From: Rallus limicola
Taxonomy: Eukaryota; Chordata; Aves; Gruiformes; Rallidae
DNA: 64,000 nucleotides
NCBI GenBank assembly: GCA_022605955.1
Contig: JAKCOZ010000001.1
Location: forward strand, 81,952,520-82,016,519
Reading direction: 5' to 3'
Shown: piece after piece, positions 45,790-58,701 of the stretch
Layout: each line of letters opens with the position of its first letter
Numbering within the stretch: the stretch's first letter is position 1
Program-made: the position numbers and the translations under genes
Notes under the pieces: generated by a model
Databases searched by the model: none
Told to the model about the DNA's origin: nothing
The model's input: the letters and a program-made list of their open reading frames with translations, nothing else

Positions 45790-48700
45790 CAGCTTCAGGA
45801 AGCTCAGTAGTGCACAGTCTCAGGGGTGAAAGTAAACCGGGACAGTGAAACTGGTGAAAACACCTGCACGGATGCCCAGCTTTCTGTGATGAGAGTCTGC
45901 ATGTGTGAAGACGAAGGGACTCATCTGCAGCCCCCAGGCTACTCCACACTCAGTCCCTGCGTGTGAGCGCACAGTACCCTCTGCGTGGGAGGCTGCCTGG
46001 GCAGCGGGGTGCACAGGAGCAGCAGGGGCACTGCTCCCACCCAGCCTGCCCACAACTTGCTGTGGGAAACCTCTCCCTGCTGTACTTCCAGAGGTATAGA
46101 AACACACTTTCTGCCTTCTCTGAGATCCAAACAAGCCCTCCCTATGTACTTTGTGTATCAGAAAACGGGAAGGGGATAGGAGGCTGCATTTTAAAGCTTT
46201 GCAGCCCACATGCAACAGCAAGGCCTAGCACTTCAGTAGGCAATTCTGTGCAAGCCTATGATCCAATTAAACTATCTCCTGGGTTTTACTCTGTGAGCAG
46301 GCTTGGCTTTCCTACTTTATTCCTGCATTTGCTAAGCCTAGTATTCTTTGTAACCCTTGGATCACAGAAGACACTGCAATCTCCAAGCCAGTGCCCTAAA
46401 TTAGCTAGCACTGTCCCCAGGACAAGTACTGTTCCTGAACATCAACCACTTCCCCAGTAAATGATACCCTCTGTTTCCACCTGATAATTCCTTTCTGTTT
46501 ATCATCTCACTCTGGATGATGCCCACATTCTCTCGCTCCTGTGGAATCAGTAGTTCAGCTCCTAGCTGTGAACAGCTGGCAGGTCCCCAGGGTCCAGACA
46601 AAACTGTGGCTTCCCCCCTATGACACTGGATTAGGGTTGGTGCTGGTTTGCTGCTGGGGACAAAAGAGATACTGCACACTTTTCTTGTGCTTTGCTGCCG
46701 CCCTTGATACACAGCTGCAGCTTACACACTGAGGGTGCCCCGGGGCACCAGCCTGCTGGCCACGCTTCTGTCTTCTAGCCTGCCACCCCTCCTCTCACAA
46801 TACTTACAGCCTGAAGTTTGTGTAGCTTACTTGTGCTGTGCTGGAAGAAAGCAGGTTTGGCTGCAACACAGGGGAGGATGCTACCCTTGCTCTCCTGGAG
46901 TGAGGCACATGCTGGCCTCAGCAGAGAGCAGGCACAAACTAAGGATGCTCTCCTAACATTGAAATTAGGTGATGGCATGAAAAAGAGAAGTCTCAACTAA
47001 ACAAAACTGATATTTACCCTCGCTGGCAGTTTGAGGGAGTCAGTCATCCCTGCCCTGAGACAATCCAGCAGGTTGCTGCTAGACCTGCAATGTGCCCACC
47101 CTGCAGAGGCAGGCAAGCAGGAGATGGAAACTGAGGCATTCAGTGCAACCCCTTGGTTCGCTGCCATCTGAGTTAAAAGAACATCTTTATTCCAAAAGAG
47201 ACCCAGCAAGGTCTTTCCCTCTCAACAGACCCCACACAAGAATGGGCAGGGATTTAACAGTGAGAGGGAAAAAGAGGTGCAACGCAAACATGGAGAGAAA
47301 TAATTAAGGCTGTGCATAAAGAGATGCAGGGCTGCTCTAGGACTCAATAAAGCATTTAATTCCCAGAACCAGAAAACAAAGCATGGCAGCCAGCTATGAC
47401 CCAGATGCCTATTTTGCCTATTCCAGGGTGCTGGAGAGCTGGATTGTCTTCTGCCACCACCACCTCTGCTTGACTGCATTCATAGTGTGTGGACAGCTGC
47501 TATTTCCAGCATCAGGGTTAGCGGGATCATCTGTCCTCACTCGTCTGATCTCTGTGCAGGGTCACCACCACCGCCCCTCCCATCTATACCCTGTACCTTC
47601 CTTCCCTTTTCTGCCACAGGAGTAGATCTCAGTATCTGTTCCTCGTACTTACAGCAGCTAAATTTGCTTTTGCTCTGTTGCTGGAAAGCCTGGCACTGCT
47701 CTGGAGAGGTGCCACATTTATTTAAAAGTGCGCTCAATTTGCAGCACGAAGGTTTTTCATCTCACCAAGGGCAAGCTCCCACTTGGAAATCAGGTTAGCT
47801 GCTGTAGGTGCTAGTGGGACAACAGCCACCAGCAGCCTCTGGTTGGGGGTGGAGGGAGCAGCCTCACAGTGAGGAAGGCTGCTCATCCCTTTCTGGCAAA
47901 GAAGTGAAAGCAGCCCCACGTCCAAGAGCCCGGTAACAAACCAGCTCAGTATCAGTTCCAGGTTGGCCCTGGCACCTGGCATCTGACGTAGTACACGACT
48001 CAATTGCATTCTGGTGAAAGTCACCCTCAAGTTCAGATCCAAAACTGGCGTCCAACACAGCTGTGTTATTAGTTTGTTGAATGACGAAGGGAATTGCTAG
48101 GGATGCAGGTAATAAAGGAAGCAGTATGTTTTAAAACTTAACAAAAAATACTGATACGAGATTTCAATAACTTCCAGTAGGAATCCATCACAAAAGCAGC
48201 TCTGTTTTACAGCAGCTCCTCAATGCCAAAACATTTAGTCTCATTACTGTTGATGCTTAAGCGATCATGTCTGAGGCCGCTTTGTTTCACAGCAGAATTG
48301 ATCACTAAAGATTACAAACAGAGCAGTAGCAAAAGGTCTGCAAAGGAAGACACAAAAGCACATTGTTAAAGAGTTATAGACAAAATGCCCAAGTACTGCA
48401 CAGAAAATGCTCACAAGCGTAGACTTAACGACCGAATGACACACCAAAAAAGCCATCACCAAGGGTACAAAATCACCCACTCACCGGTAGGAAATGCCAG
48501 GATTAGAGCTGCCTATGAAACCTTTGCTCTCTGATGGAGGTAAGGCACTGTGACATAATCTCCAATTGCAGAATCACAAGCTGTTTAGTCTGAGGAAACC
48601 GTGCCATGCTCTGTGCAGGGAACCCATGAACCCCAACGGTGACTCTACAGCCATTGCTGTGTGGCCTGTGCACTACTGGGTCACTGTGCTACAAATTTCA

Positions 48701-50374
48701 CCTGGCCCAGATGCAAGCACACAATGCCTTTTTAACAACCCTTCCAGCCAGAGCTCACGGGGTGGCATTTCGGAAGTGTCGTATTCATAGAGGGGACTTA
48801 CACCAGCAGTGGAAGGACAGACCACACTTGACTCATCATGAAGTCAGTGAAGCTCAGGCAGACTGTGCATGTTATACAATCTGCCAGAACACAGTGTCCC
48901 TTCACTTCTTTAAAAAGCATTTGACACAGCAGAGTAAGTATGTACCATTTCAGCACCGTGCATCATGCAGCCATGGGATGTTTGCTCTGGTCCTAGAATT
49001 GGACTTAACCACCTCATACAGACGTGGATCGGGTAAAGAAAAACATCCTCATCCTTACTGTCCTCATTCCACATGAATATCCACACCTTGTGTCCTGCTC
49101 ACAAGCTGAATCCTGCACCACTGGTATTTTCTCTGCACATATGTCTCCCTGGTGCTCTCAGCACAGTATCGTGCCAGGGTCTTCATGGCACATCGACGCG
49201 CCAGCCTGGCTTTACTGGGGCAGGCTCGGAACAATGCACACCCTCTGCAGCCACGTTGTACCCAGCTAAGTACCCTTACTTGAGTTGTGCCATGAAAACT
49301 CACTTTTTCTCTGTTACTGCTTAACAGAGGTATTATCAGAACAACTATGAGAGATGGTGGGGAAGGATATTAACCCTGTTTCACACACATTGGAGTGAGC
49401 CTTAGAAATCACAGTCTCTAAACTCTTTCTGGCTGGCCAGTCTAAGATCTACTTTTTTTCAGAGTCCTTCTCCATTGAATAAAACTGGCCAGTCAATGCA
49501 AGATGTAATCTTCCACAAAGTGGAATTCCTTAAGAGAAAAAAAAACCCAAAAATAGTCCATTACAGCATCACTTAGAGCTATTTAGCTGGCACAAAATTT
49601 CTATCAGCAATGCTTTTCCTTCTGATGCAACTCCTTTTTCAGACTAGGACAGTGATGAGGGCTGTGTCTCACAGCTGTGCCAACCTGTGCTCCCAAGACC
49701 AGTGAAACCATCTGACAGCACGTGGCTGATTGGATTTTATTCCTGATTTCTCTTCTGCTTTGTTTCTCTGTGGCTGAGAGCCTGGAACTGAAGGGGAAGC
49801 AAACATTAGATTTGCTGCTTTTGACATGATTTGTGACATAGATCTTACACAGCTCACTGTGGGACTAGTCCCTGGCACTCGTATCTCAGTTAGATATTGT
49901 GACCTTTCTTCTCCAAACCTTCCCATTTATCTGCTGCCATGTACCTGCAAATAGCAGGGGATAAATCTGCCTTCAAAATTCAGCCACGAGGCTCAGGGAG
50001 AAGTCCTGCCTGATGTCTGCAGGGAGAAAGGTAAAGGAATCCAAGGGACACTTCGAGAATTAGTGAGTATCCTTGCTAGAAAGGAGATTTAGTTCATGGA
50101 GATCACAGCCCATCTCTCTTTAAATTCTTGTATCAGACTTAAAATGACTGCAAGGCCTATAGCACTGAGGGCAGGGTACAGCTCACTCCACTCTGGGAGA
50201 CGTTCTATTCTTCATCTTCAAGAGGTGAGGGCTACTATCCAGTATTTGCAAATGAGAAGCAGAGGTTTAACAAGAGAGATCATCTAGTCTTGGATGCAGA
50301 CTCAGACAAAAAGTACTCTCCTGACCTATAAGTCTTCTGCATCTATATTTAGTAAGTTATTTCAAGCTCCTGTC

Positions 50375-50545
50375 TTTGAACTGGGATGACCCTTCAGTCA
50401 TCTTTTGAGTCTCCTCTTCAATCCTAAACTGTGCTAAAACTAAAAATGAGTCTCCACTTTTGTCTCATCTTAGCCCATGTTTCAATTAGAAAACCCTTTT
50501 GATTTTGAGATCATTTTTTGCCTTGGAGAATTCTTCCAGGAACCA
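50375..50545 (-). mobile_element. Possible ancient CR1 fragment, antisense
   Basis: tttgagtctcctcttcaatc with ctaaac, then tctcatcttagcccatgttt and agatcattttttgcc, fall in the order of an old antisense CR1 (TCAGTCTTCTCTTCTCC, AAACAA, CCTCATAGGTCATGTTTTC, AATCATTTTTGTTGC). Spacing is disturbed by indels and identity is low, so this is tentative. Confidence 0.4.
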
Positions 50546-51096
50546 CTCTCTCAGTGCAAGAATTATTACTGTATATTCATGTTCACAAGAATTTGTTCCA
50601 GACTAGGATAAAACCTCACATCTCTTCCCAGGCTCTCTTCTTTTTTTTCTTCCAAAAGTGCCCTTTAGACTGCCTCTTTTTTCTCCATCTTTCCTCTTGG
50701 TGGCAAGAGAGGTAGTTCAGTAGACCACCTCCTTTGCACAAATATCTTTGATTCTCCCACTTTCTCATGGCTGTTCTATAAAAGAAAGCCAAGTCTTATC
50801 TGTTGCCCAGGCACTATGCCAACTTCATCACTGACTTCACCGTTTTATAAAGGCAGGCTGACCTCACTGACCAAGTGAAGATTCTGGCTCTGACATGTTT
50901 TTCCTCTTTGACAGCAGTCTTACTCTTTCACCCTTTGATGGTGACTAATTCTTTGCTAAATCCCTATTGTCTCAAACAACAGAGCAGAAAAACCTTTCTG
51001 AGCTTTACATTTTCTTCTTTCACATTAATTGCACAGATACTTTTCTCTGGATACCTTGTGTGCTTTCCATTTATACTCTGCAACTCCAGATACGGG

Positions 51097-51120
51097 GTGT
51101 GTGTGTGTGTGTGTGTGTGT
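51097..51120. repeat. (GT)12 microsatellite
   Basis: Twelve uninterrupted GT units flanked by gg and atgcgc. An alternating purine-pyrimidine tract, Z-DNA-prone and likely length-polymorphic. Confidence 0.97.
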
Positions 51121-51639
51121 ATGCGCCTTTGTTTGGTTCCTGCACAACTTCCCATAATTGGGGATTTGGCTGGGACAATTAGGATGCACCAGACCAGGGT
51201 AGGTAGGTTGAATTTCTGACCCCTCTCACCCACTAGCTCCTTAGAAAAGTTTCAGCCAGGCCACAAACACACAAACACCTCATCTCTGTCCTTTTACCTT
51301 CCTATAAGCCGGTCTGTGACTTCATACAAAACTGCTGGATGCAGTAAACTGCTGCTGTGTTCTGCTCCAGAACTGATTGCACCTTTATGTCAGATAAAGT
51401 TGGATAAGCAACCCAGAGCTTTTGGCAATAAAGTGTGGCTCTATAAAGGAAACAATTAATATTTTTTTTCCAGAATGCTGCTCTCATATGAAGGGTCAGA
51501 TTTCTGTGTGTGCTTTTATTCTGGAAATTTTAAGTAGGTGTGTTGACAAGCTTGTTACGAGACTGCAGGTACTCTCTGCTAAAGTCCAGTGGTTTTAAAG
51601 AAAGGCTGGAACTTGGGAGGAGCAGGCTCAACTCCCTGA

Positions 51640-51795
51640 CTTCCCCAGATCTTGAATGTATCCCTGGATAAGCCACTTAATGCTCCTGTTACTGTTTCCC
51701 ATGAGTCAGGTGGGTAGAGCCACAGTCTATTTCCTCACAAGGCGGTTGGTAAGGTATTTATACCGGTGAAGTGATGAGGGTGCTGAAGGACTCAG
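51640..51795 (+). mobile_element. MIR-like SINE relic, the best preserved here
   Basis: tatccctggataagccactt, then aatgctcctgttactgtttc, ccatgagtcaggtgg, tcctcacaaggcggttggta and gaagtgatgagggtgct follow MIR across more than 120 bp. The counterparts are ACCTTGGGCAAGTCACTTAA, CTCTGTGCCTCAGTTTCCCATC, CTCACAGGGTTGTTGTGAGG and AAGCGCTTAGAACAGTGC. Sense on the + strand. Confidence 0.72.
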
Positions 51796-52267
51796 AATGT
51801 CTGGTGAAAGTGGAGCAGGGGAAATGTTCCCAGGCTCATCCTGAAATGACAGCAGTGAGGCAGAGCCCAAAGGACACACCACACCTGCATACGGCTAACC
51901 TGCCTGTGCCTGAAATGCTCTAAAAATGAAAATGAAAGCCACAGGAGCACACCTGGCATTGTCTTATTCTTTGTGATTCGGCTGCATTTCTTATCCTCTG
52001 AAGTGTTTCTGTGGTGTTATCTAGAAATTACGAACACATAAACATTACCTCTTGGGCACAAGTGGAAACAGACCTTTCCCTTTCGCCAACTAGTGCTCCT
52101 GGCACTAGCGAAAGGGATTTCTTAACTCAAAGTTGTCCTTGCCAAAGGAATTCCCTGAAACTGCCCCGGGATGAATGGACAGCTGTAGTATTTTACTCTG
52201 CTTTTTCTCCCTTCTGTGTTTGTAATGATCTTTACTAGAGAGACAGAACTACTGTTATTATTAGTGA

Positions 52268-52400
52268 AGCATTCCTAGCAGTATGCCAAGCATGTTAAGC
52301 ATCTTCCAGACATAAATATTCACTCAGCAAGGTCCATTCTTACATTTCTAACTGAATCAATGGCAGAGCAATCCCTCCTTGGAGAAGCTCGCTGCCAATG
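52268..52400 (-). mobile_element. MIR-like SINE relic, antisense
   Basis: cctagcagtatgccaagcat, then gttaagcatcttccagacat, attcactca, ccattcttacatttctaact and gaatcaatggcagag follow the antisense MIR order. The counterparts are CTACTATGTGCCAGGCAC, CTAAGCGCTTTACAT, CCATTTTACAGATGAGGAAACTGAG and CAGAGAG. It lies about 470 bp from the + strand MIR at 51640, facing it. Confidence 0.58.
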
Positions 52401-53124
52401 AGCAAATAAAACTCTCAGCAGGACTGGGGAGCTGTGATAGAAAGATGATGCCAATCACCCAGCTGTGGATTGCTTCAACACCAGGCATCACATGCAGTGC
52501 CACAATCTTCCTCTGTAGCTTAGGCTCCAGAAGGCCTTCCTGCAAAACAGGGCTAATGCAGAATATAATTACAATCAATTGGTGCTGGCAAAAGTTGGGC
52601 TATATGGGTGATGATTAGCAAAGCTAACGTATTCCAACACTGAGGCTCATGTCCAGTATCACCAACTTTTGGGCCCTCTGTGTTCCCTCGAGCCTCTTCC
52701 TGACGGAAAGGATGGTCATCTACCATTGCCTCTTACACAAAAGCTTCCAGGCAGGCTGCTGGTCTGCTGGGTCTTCTGGATCCAGGCCTTGGTTCAGCCT
52801 TGTTTTATGGGAAGAGCGAGTTCCCTCCCTCAGAGACACTGGTGTCTTCTTCCTTCTTGAGATGCCAGTGTGGAAACAAAGTAGCTGTTGCAAACTTATA
52901 AAACTTTTGTCAACTGCCTTTCTTCAAATCTGAGTAGGCAATGCCAACTGCTGCTTCAACAAGCAGATGAGGAGCATTATGTCAGTGATCTACCCCTAGG
53001 GAAAATCCTATGACACCAGTGCAAAATCAAAAATAAGTAACACAACAAATCACTGATGCCAAAGAGTATTGAAATATCATTTCAAATTTCCAGATCAACT
53101 CATCTCCAGAATTAATGCTTGGTA

Positions 53125-53215
53125 ATGTTCTTACTGTTAGGAAATTCATCTCTGCCCTGAACCTCGATGCTGCAAAGCCTATATTTTTCTCTTAAAAATC
53201 TCGTCCTCTTAAAAA
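53125..53215 (-). mobile_element. Possible ancient CR1 fragment, antisense
   Basis: ttactgttaggaaattcatc, then cctgaacctcgatgctgcaa and a later tcgtcctct resemble the old CR1 antisense blocks TTAGGAAGTTCCTC, AACCTAAATCTCCCTTGCTGCAA and TTGTCCTATCCTC. Only about 90 bp long and diverged. Tentative. Confidence 0.35.
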
Positions 53216-56200
53216 GAAAAAAACAGGTAAAAACCTTGGAAATTACAATATTTTCAAAATGTTGAACATTCATCAGAGCTGAGCTATATGTCTTGATGTT
53301 TCCTGATCATATATGCACTGCTTTAATAGGTATCCCTCAACCCTGTGAGCCATGACTGGCACAGCTATAAGCTAAACTGCTTAAATCAGTCTAAGCCTTT
53401 AGAGCAGTTTAAGATAACTAAGCCACTTAAAACTCATTAGTACTAAGAGTTAAGCAACATCAACAGGATATCAGAGATTGTGTATTACAGCTACTCTAGC
53501 ACTGCAACCTTCTCAAGCATGCACGCTTCCAGCTTTGTGAATGCATTGCAAAATTTTTTAAGTTGAGTACGGCTGAAGATTCCCTTGTGGTCTTGCCTTG
53601 ATCATCAGTCCTGATGTAGTCCACAACACAAGCCAAATTTGAAGTTGCTGGGGTTATCCATCTTTTACTATTTCTCCCAAGAGCAAATTTGACCTGAAAA
53701 TACAGAAAACTAGCTGGTTATATAGATGGCTAGAAAACCAGCTGGCTAGTCGGTTTCGTTCATGTACTTTTAAAAGGCTATATTAATTTTTTACATCAGT
53801 TGTCTCTGCATGTTTCCTATTTTTTTTTATCTAAGTGTGTTGGGGAGAGAATTAAAGAGCTTGTACGATGGTGAGAGACTCATGAGATGGCTTGAGGTTG
53901 GTATGACTCATGAGCGTCAAAGCCTCGGTCAAGTATGCAGTTAATTCCTAGAACTCAGTGTTCTGCGTTTTAGAGGAAAAACTGTTCAATATTTTAAAAT
54001 AAGTGAAGTCTTTTTCAAGAATCTTATTCTAGACCTTCTTCAGCAGTAACACCATCTTCCTGTTCAAAGCAAATTAACCAAGCAGCACAGGCAAAGTCGC
54101 TGTTGCTGCTTGCAGAGGAGAGGCAGGTGTCGGGGTGGAAGGAGGGAAGGAAGAAATAGGAGAACAGGGGCTGAATCTTCTAAGACCCTATCCTCGTGCA
54201 CTGGGGCCTACAGCAGCTGCCAGGGAAGGACCTTGGCCCCTTCTGGAACAGCAACAGCTCCAGCAGCAGCCAAAGTTTTTGTAATGGCCAAGCAGGCCCT
54301 TGCAGCCTGCAGCAGTCTGCAGGGACCCGTGTTGTCTGTGCTTGTAAGTTGACCTGTCCCCAGCTGCTGTGGGCTTGTGGCAGCATCACAGACCTGCTCC
54401 TACAGCCACTGGCTGAAGAGGAGAAATGTAAATAAAACAGTATATGCACCTCAGAACCCCCACTTTTGCCTTCTGATGTAACCCTTACTTTTAGGCATAT
54501 ACATGCTCTTTATTCACAATGTAGGAATCCTTTGATTGCCATAAGCCAGAGGGAGAAGGGGGTGAGAGGAAGAAGCCTGACAAAGAAAATGGCAATACTT
54601 TGAAGCTTTTTTGGGAAGAGTCATAAATCCCAGAGGAGACAGTTTAATAAGCAGAGTCTGGAGGTGGATGTAGCTCTCCACTTGGTCACCCTGACATCAT
54701 CATTTCTCAACTGTTTCTCTATACTCTCCACACCATTCTCATGGCATAAAGGGGGGCTGAGTACTGTTGTGAGGGCATTACCAGCTTCTGAAGGGCTCCA
54801 ACGTTAATGGCATTGTGTGAACTACGTTCCACAAGTCTTCCAAAGTATTAAAAGAAAAAATAAACCTACAACAATGGAAACATCAAAATTTCACTTTAGT
54901 CTTCACAAGGTTTATCATACGTAGCTGGAACATCAGCTCCTCATCAGCCTTTCACCACCTGAGACAATAGAGAAACTTGCCATGGTGGAAAACTCATGTC
55001 CGTATATTTACTATAAGAAGAACCCCCCGCCCACCCCGCCCAAGTACCAAGTTTGCCAAGGAATTTCCAAGTTATCATGAACAGACCCAGCCCTAAGTTC
55101 TGGATATGGGGAGGAAAATCTTCTGGCTCTGGCTGACCCTCCTCTCCCTGGTGCTTGAGGCCAGGCAGGTATTGCCACTGCTCTGACAGTTCCAGCTATG
55201 CTGGTTTCCATGTGAAAGTCGGGCACATTTATACAGAATTTAGTTTCCAAACTCTATGCCCCTCCTAACCTGGCACATCTTGAGTATTCCAGTCCTACAC
55301 TTTTTTTCCAGATTTCAAGAAATACCACAATAATGACAAAGGCACTTGCAAAAAGCAGGGCAGCTTTCCATTGACCTCCAAACAAGGCGAAGGAGTGAAC
55401 GCACCAGAGCTTTTCAATCGGCAGTAGGATTTCTGATGTGGGCAGATGTACACATTCTGCATCATCTTCTTCTCAGAAATGGGTGATATTTAAGTTGGTT
55501 TTGTTTCAATTCAGCAAAATAGGCCTGAGGCAGACACCCAGCATGGAAAATTTCAGCCTGAATGATAGTTTAGCAAAGTTACAAGAGGGAAAAAAAAAAA
55601 AAGACTAGACTTGTGATGGAAATGATTATGTAACTTTAACTGTGGGTGAAGGTAGCTATTGCTGCCTAGGATGAGGCTACCTTTTCATATAAAGCTGCAG
55701 AGCAATAATAGGGCGTTGTTTGGTACTGCATTCTTGAATAGCTTTAGCAAACACAGAAGACCAAAGACTAGGAAAAACGAGTTAGATAAAAAGCAAAACA
55801 AAACAAAGGTCTGCACTAAGTTCAGAGAACACTTGTATTTTCTATACAAACTGTATGATTGGACGTCGTAATTTCTGAAGCAGGACAGGGCTGTGTTTCT
55901 GGATTTGGTGCAGAAAGGTTATAAAAATGGAGTGACTGAGTTTCTAGGTCATAATGCAAGCTGTCACGCATTCCTCTTTCTGCCATTCAAAGTATGATGA
56001 CTCCAGTTTCACTCAAGTTTTACTGAACTCCTTTAAACTCTCTGGGCACCCTCTTCATCTGGGTTATATAAATGCAATACCACTCATAAGAGGTCAGGAT
56101 GTAGTCCTTCCTACTTCAGGTTCATTGATAGTTTACAAATAAAATCTGGAGTTTAAGTCACTGGATGTGCACAGCCTGCCACTCTCCATCCAAGTTGCCA

Positions 56201-57405
56201 TAACAGGATAATTAAACAGGACTGGAGCATAAGATGTACTTGAGTTAAAAGGTTTGGACTGTATGCTACAGTTTTGTCATCAAATGACTCATCTACCATT
56301 GATCAAGGCCTGCAATTAATATAACACTTTACTTTTCCCTAAGACATAAAAAAGGATGGATAATTGGTCACCCCAGTCATGAGTGCTGCACTCAAAGCAT
56401 TTAAAATCATATAATCTCTGTTGTGTGTGTGCAGTAGGGTTTGGATTTTTCATGTTTGGGTTTTTTTTTCCCAGTAGCGAGACGTATGTGATGGTTCTTT
56501 CCATTTCTGTTTCCTGTATCCCCCTTTCAAGCAAGCAGGTACTCCAAGCCTCTCGTTCTATTAGAAATCCTGACATGCTACAATGAATTAAATAATACTG
56601 TACTTTCTCACCAAGAAAAGAAACATCTTTTCTTTCACAGTTAGATCCTAGTTGTGGCTTGAACTCGCTCATCTGACTTGAGCAAAACAACCCTTCAACC
56701 TGCCTAGCTAGGTTTGCAGCCAAGTTGTTTGACAGGGGCCACAAGGGAAGTGAAGGTCCCTGTTGAGCCAGAAGGCAAAATTGTTGGCTTCACTGTGGGC
56801 TGCACTCCTGTAAGGTGGGAAGGCTGGTTGCTGGCCCAATCCTGTATCACAGCAATACAAAAGTCTGCTGTGGATCACAGAAGGTGAGATTCAGGATAGA
56901 GAAGGCCTCAGTTTGCATCGGCAAAGGACTGTGCTGCCAGCTTGAGGAGACCACACAACTCTTGGGGAACCTGGCGTGTGAGGGGTATACTGGTGGGAGC
57001 TTGGCTTGTCAGCTCTGGAATTGAAGCTATGTATGCTGCAATTCAGTAGAGCACTTCACCCATGCTTAGGTCTGACACAATCCTAGACCTCTGTAAGGGA
57101 AAACTTTTTCAGTCAGGCTCTGTTTTTTTACCTCAAGGATTGCGAAGGATGTGCACTTGGTTTAGTAGCCTCTGAGGACTTCTCCAAGGATGCAAAGTAA
57201 GTGGAGGGTACAGCTCCCCCTGGCATTTCATTGCTTCCATGCCATGGTTTTCCATAGGAGACATGGGACATCAAGGCTGTTTGTACAAGACACTCAGAGA
57301 CACTAGTGCATTGGCTCCATCTGCCCTAGGACTCATCTCTTGGGTGCACCTATTGCATCACCACCACAGCTGCCATCAGCAAGCTGTGAGGCATCACAGC
57401 CTACA

Positions 57406-57463
57406 CTCCAGCATTCCATGTTGTCCTCCATCCGCTCCAGCATTCCATGTTGCCCTCCATCCA
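57406..57463. repeat. 29-bp tandem duplication
   Basis: ctccagcattccatgttg plus 11 bp occurs twice head to tail (57406-57434, 57435-57463) with two mismatches. A local duplication. Confidence 0.93.
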
Positions 57464-58124
57464 GCACACTGCAGCCAAAGAACTGTGTGTTCAGCACAGC
57501 CCATCTGCATGTCGGGTAATCTAAGATCGCCCCAGGCTGTTTAACCACCCTCACCAGGACTCTCCTGTCTTCAGTGCTGCCAGGTTTGCCCACAGCTCTT
57601 GAAAACACACCGATCCTTTATCCTTTGTGAAAATAAGCAAGCTTTTCAACATTGGTATGTTAATCCTAAAAGACAAAAGAAGGTACAGGACCAGCCACCT
57701 GGAGAAATGTAAGCCACAGCCTGTCACGGAGATCAGTGAGAGTTTAGGTGCCTGTATTCCTTCTCGGACTTGGCCATTTGCCTGACAAGGCTTACCATCA
57801 GACCAACTTTTTCACCAACTGTTTCCTGCAGCTCACAGGGAAAGCAAACTCCCACAGACTTCCTCAAGGGTTCTGCCAGCATAAGGCCATCCTTTTTCAG
57901 AGCAATCCTCCAGCAATGGTGAGAAGAGATTTGGTAGAAAGCCTCGGCTGGGGAATTTCTTCCTTGAATAATTAGATAATTTGCAATAGCATTCTTAGTG
58001 GTGTTATTAAAATGCCATGACTAAGAGATAGCTGTGAGAACGTTAAGGACCTGATTTATTTTTCTGTTAGTAGAGTTGATTTGTGTGCTCAGGATTTTCT
58101 CTTCGCAGGGTCAGAACAATTCAG

Positions 58125-58701
58125 AGTATCATGGAACAGATCCTCCTGGATGGCATGTTGGAGAACATGAGGGATGAGCGTGTGATCCAGGACAGCCAGC
58201 ACGGCTTCACCAAGGGAAGGTCGTGCCTTACCAATCTGGTGACCTTCTGTGATGGAATGACAGCACTGGTGGATAAAGGGAAGGTGACTGATGTCATCTA
58301 CCTGGACATGTGCAAGGCCTTTGACACAGTCCCCCACCACATCCTATCTCTAAATGGGAGAGATGTGGATTTGATGGGTGGACCATCCAGTGGATAAGGA
58401 CTGCCCTTCAGTACCTGAAGGGAGCATACAAACAGGAGGGGGAATCAACTTTTTAAAAGGGTTGATAATGGCAGGAAAAGGGGGAATGGATTGAAGCTAA
58501 AGGTTTAGATTCGATATTAGGGGGAAGTTTGATGCTCCATCAAGCCCAACTTGTTCAAGGCCAAGTTGGATGGGGCCCTGGGCAACCTTGTGCAGTTTCA
58601 GACCTGGAGATTGGTTGCCCTGCCTGTGGCAGGGGGGTTGGAACTCTATAATCGTTGGGGTCCCTTCCAACCCAGACCATTCTATGATTCTATGATTCTA
58701 T
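58125..58701 (+). mobile_element. CR1 retrotransposon with internal deletions, keeps an RT fragment
   Basis: The left part (58125 to about 58402) is ORF2 reverse transcriptase sequence. An open frame ending at 58397 contains [14 protein letters not shown] and [18 protein letters not shown], the RT motif A region with its aspartate. The sequence then jumps from gtggataaggac to cccttcagtacctgaaggg, near the ORF2 C-terminus. This skips the part that would carry the second catalytic motif (FADD). A second smaller deletion lies near 58530, between aagttt and gatgctcc. The right part ends in the C-terminus, GGTCCCTTCCAACCC and three ATTCTATG-type units. With both deletions the element cannot encode a working enzyme. 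The 3' end is related to, but not identical with, that of the copy at 30024. Confidence 0.95.

Larger units (their letters stand above)
44361..58124. other. Unassigned noncoding sequence with scattered fossils
   Basis: No gene recognised in nearly 14 kb. Sub-features listed separately: MIR relics (44828, 51640, 52268), a CTCF-like core (45777), two possible old CR1 pieces (50375, 53125), (GT)12 (51097) and a 29-bp duplication (57406). Open frames reach 165 codons (45963-46460, +) in a GC-rich patch and match nothing known. Confidence 0.6.

Noticed and set aside
47108..47160. agatggaaactgaggca, an antisense MIR-like block
   Set aside because: A single short match with unsupported flanks; chance is plausible.
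50216..50345. Possible antisense MIR around aaatgagaagcagaggttta
   Set aside because: Too few blocks in order to separate from chance.
53705..53752. Inverted and direct repeats of ctagctggtt / aaccagctggctag
   Set aside because: Short and imperfect; consistent with chance and no known element.
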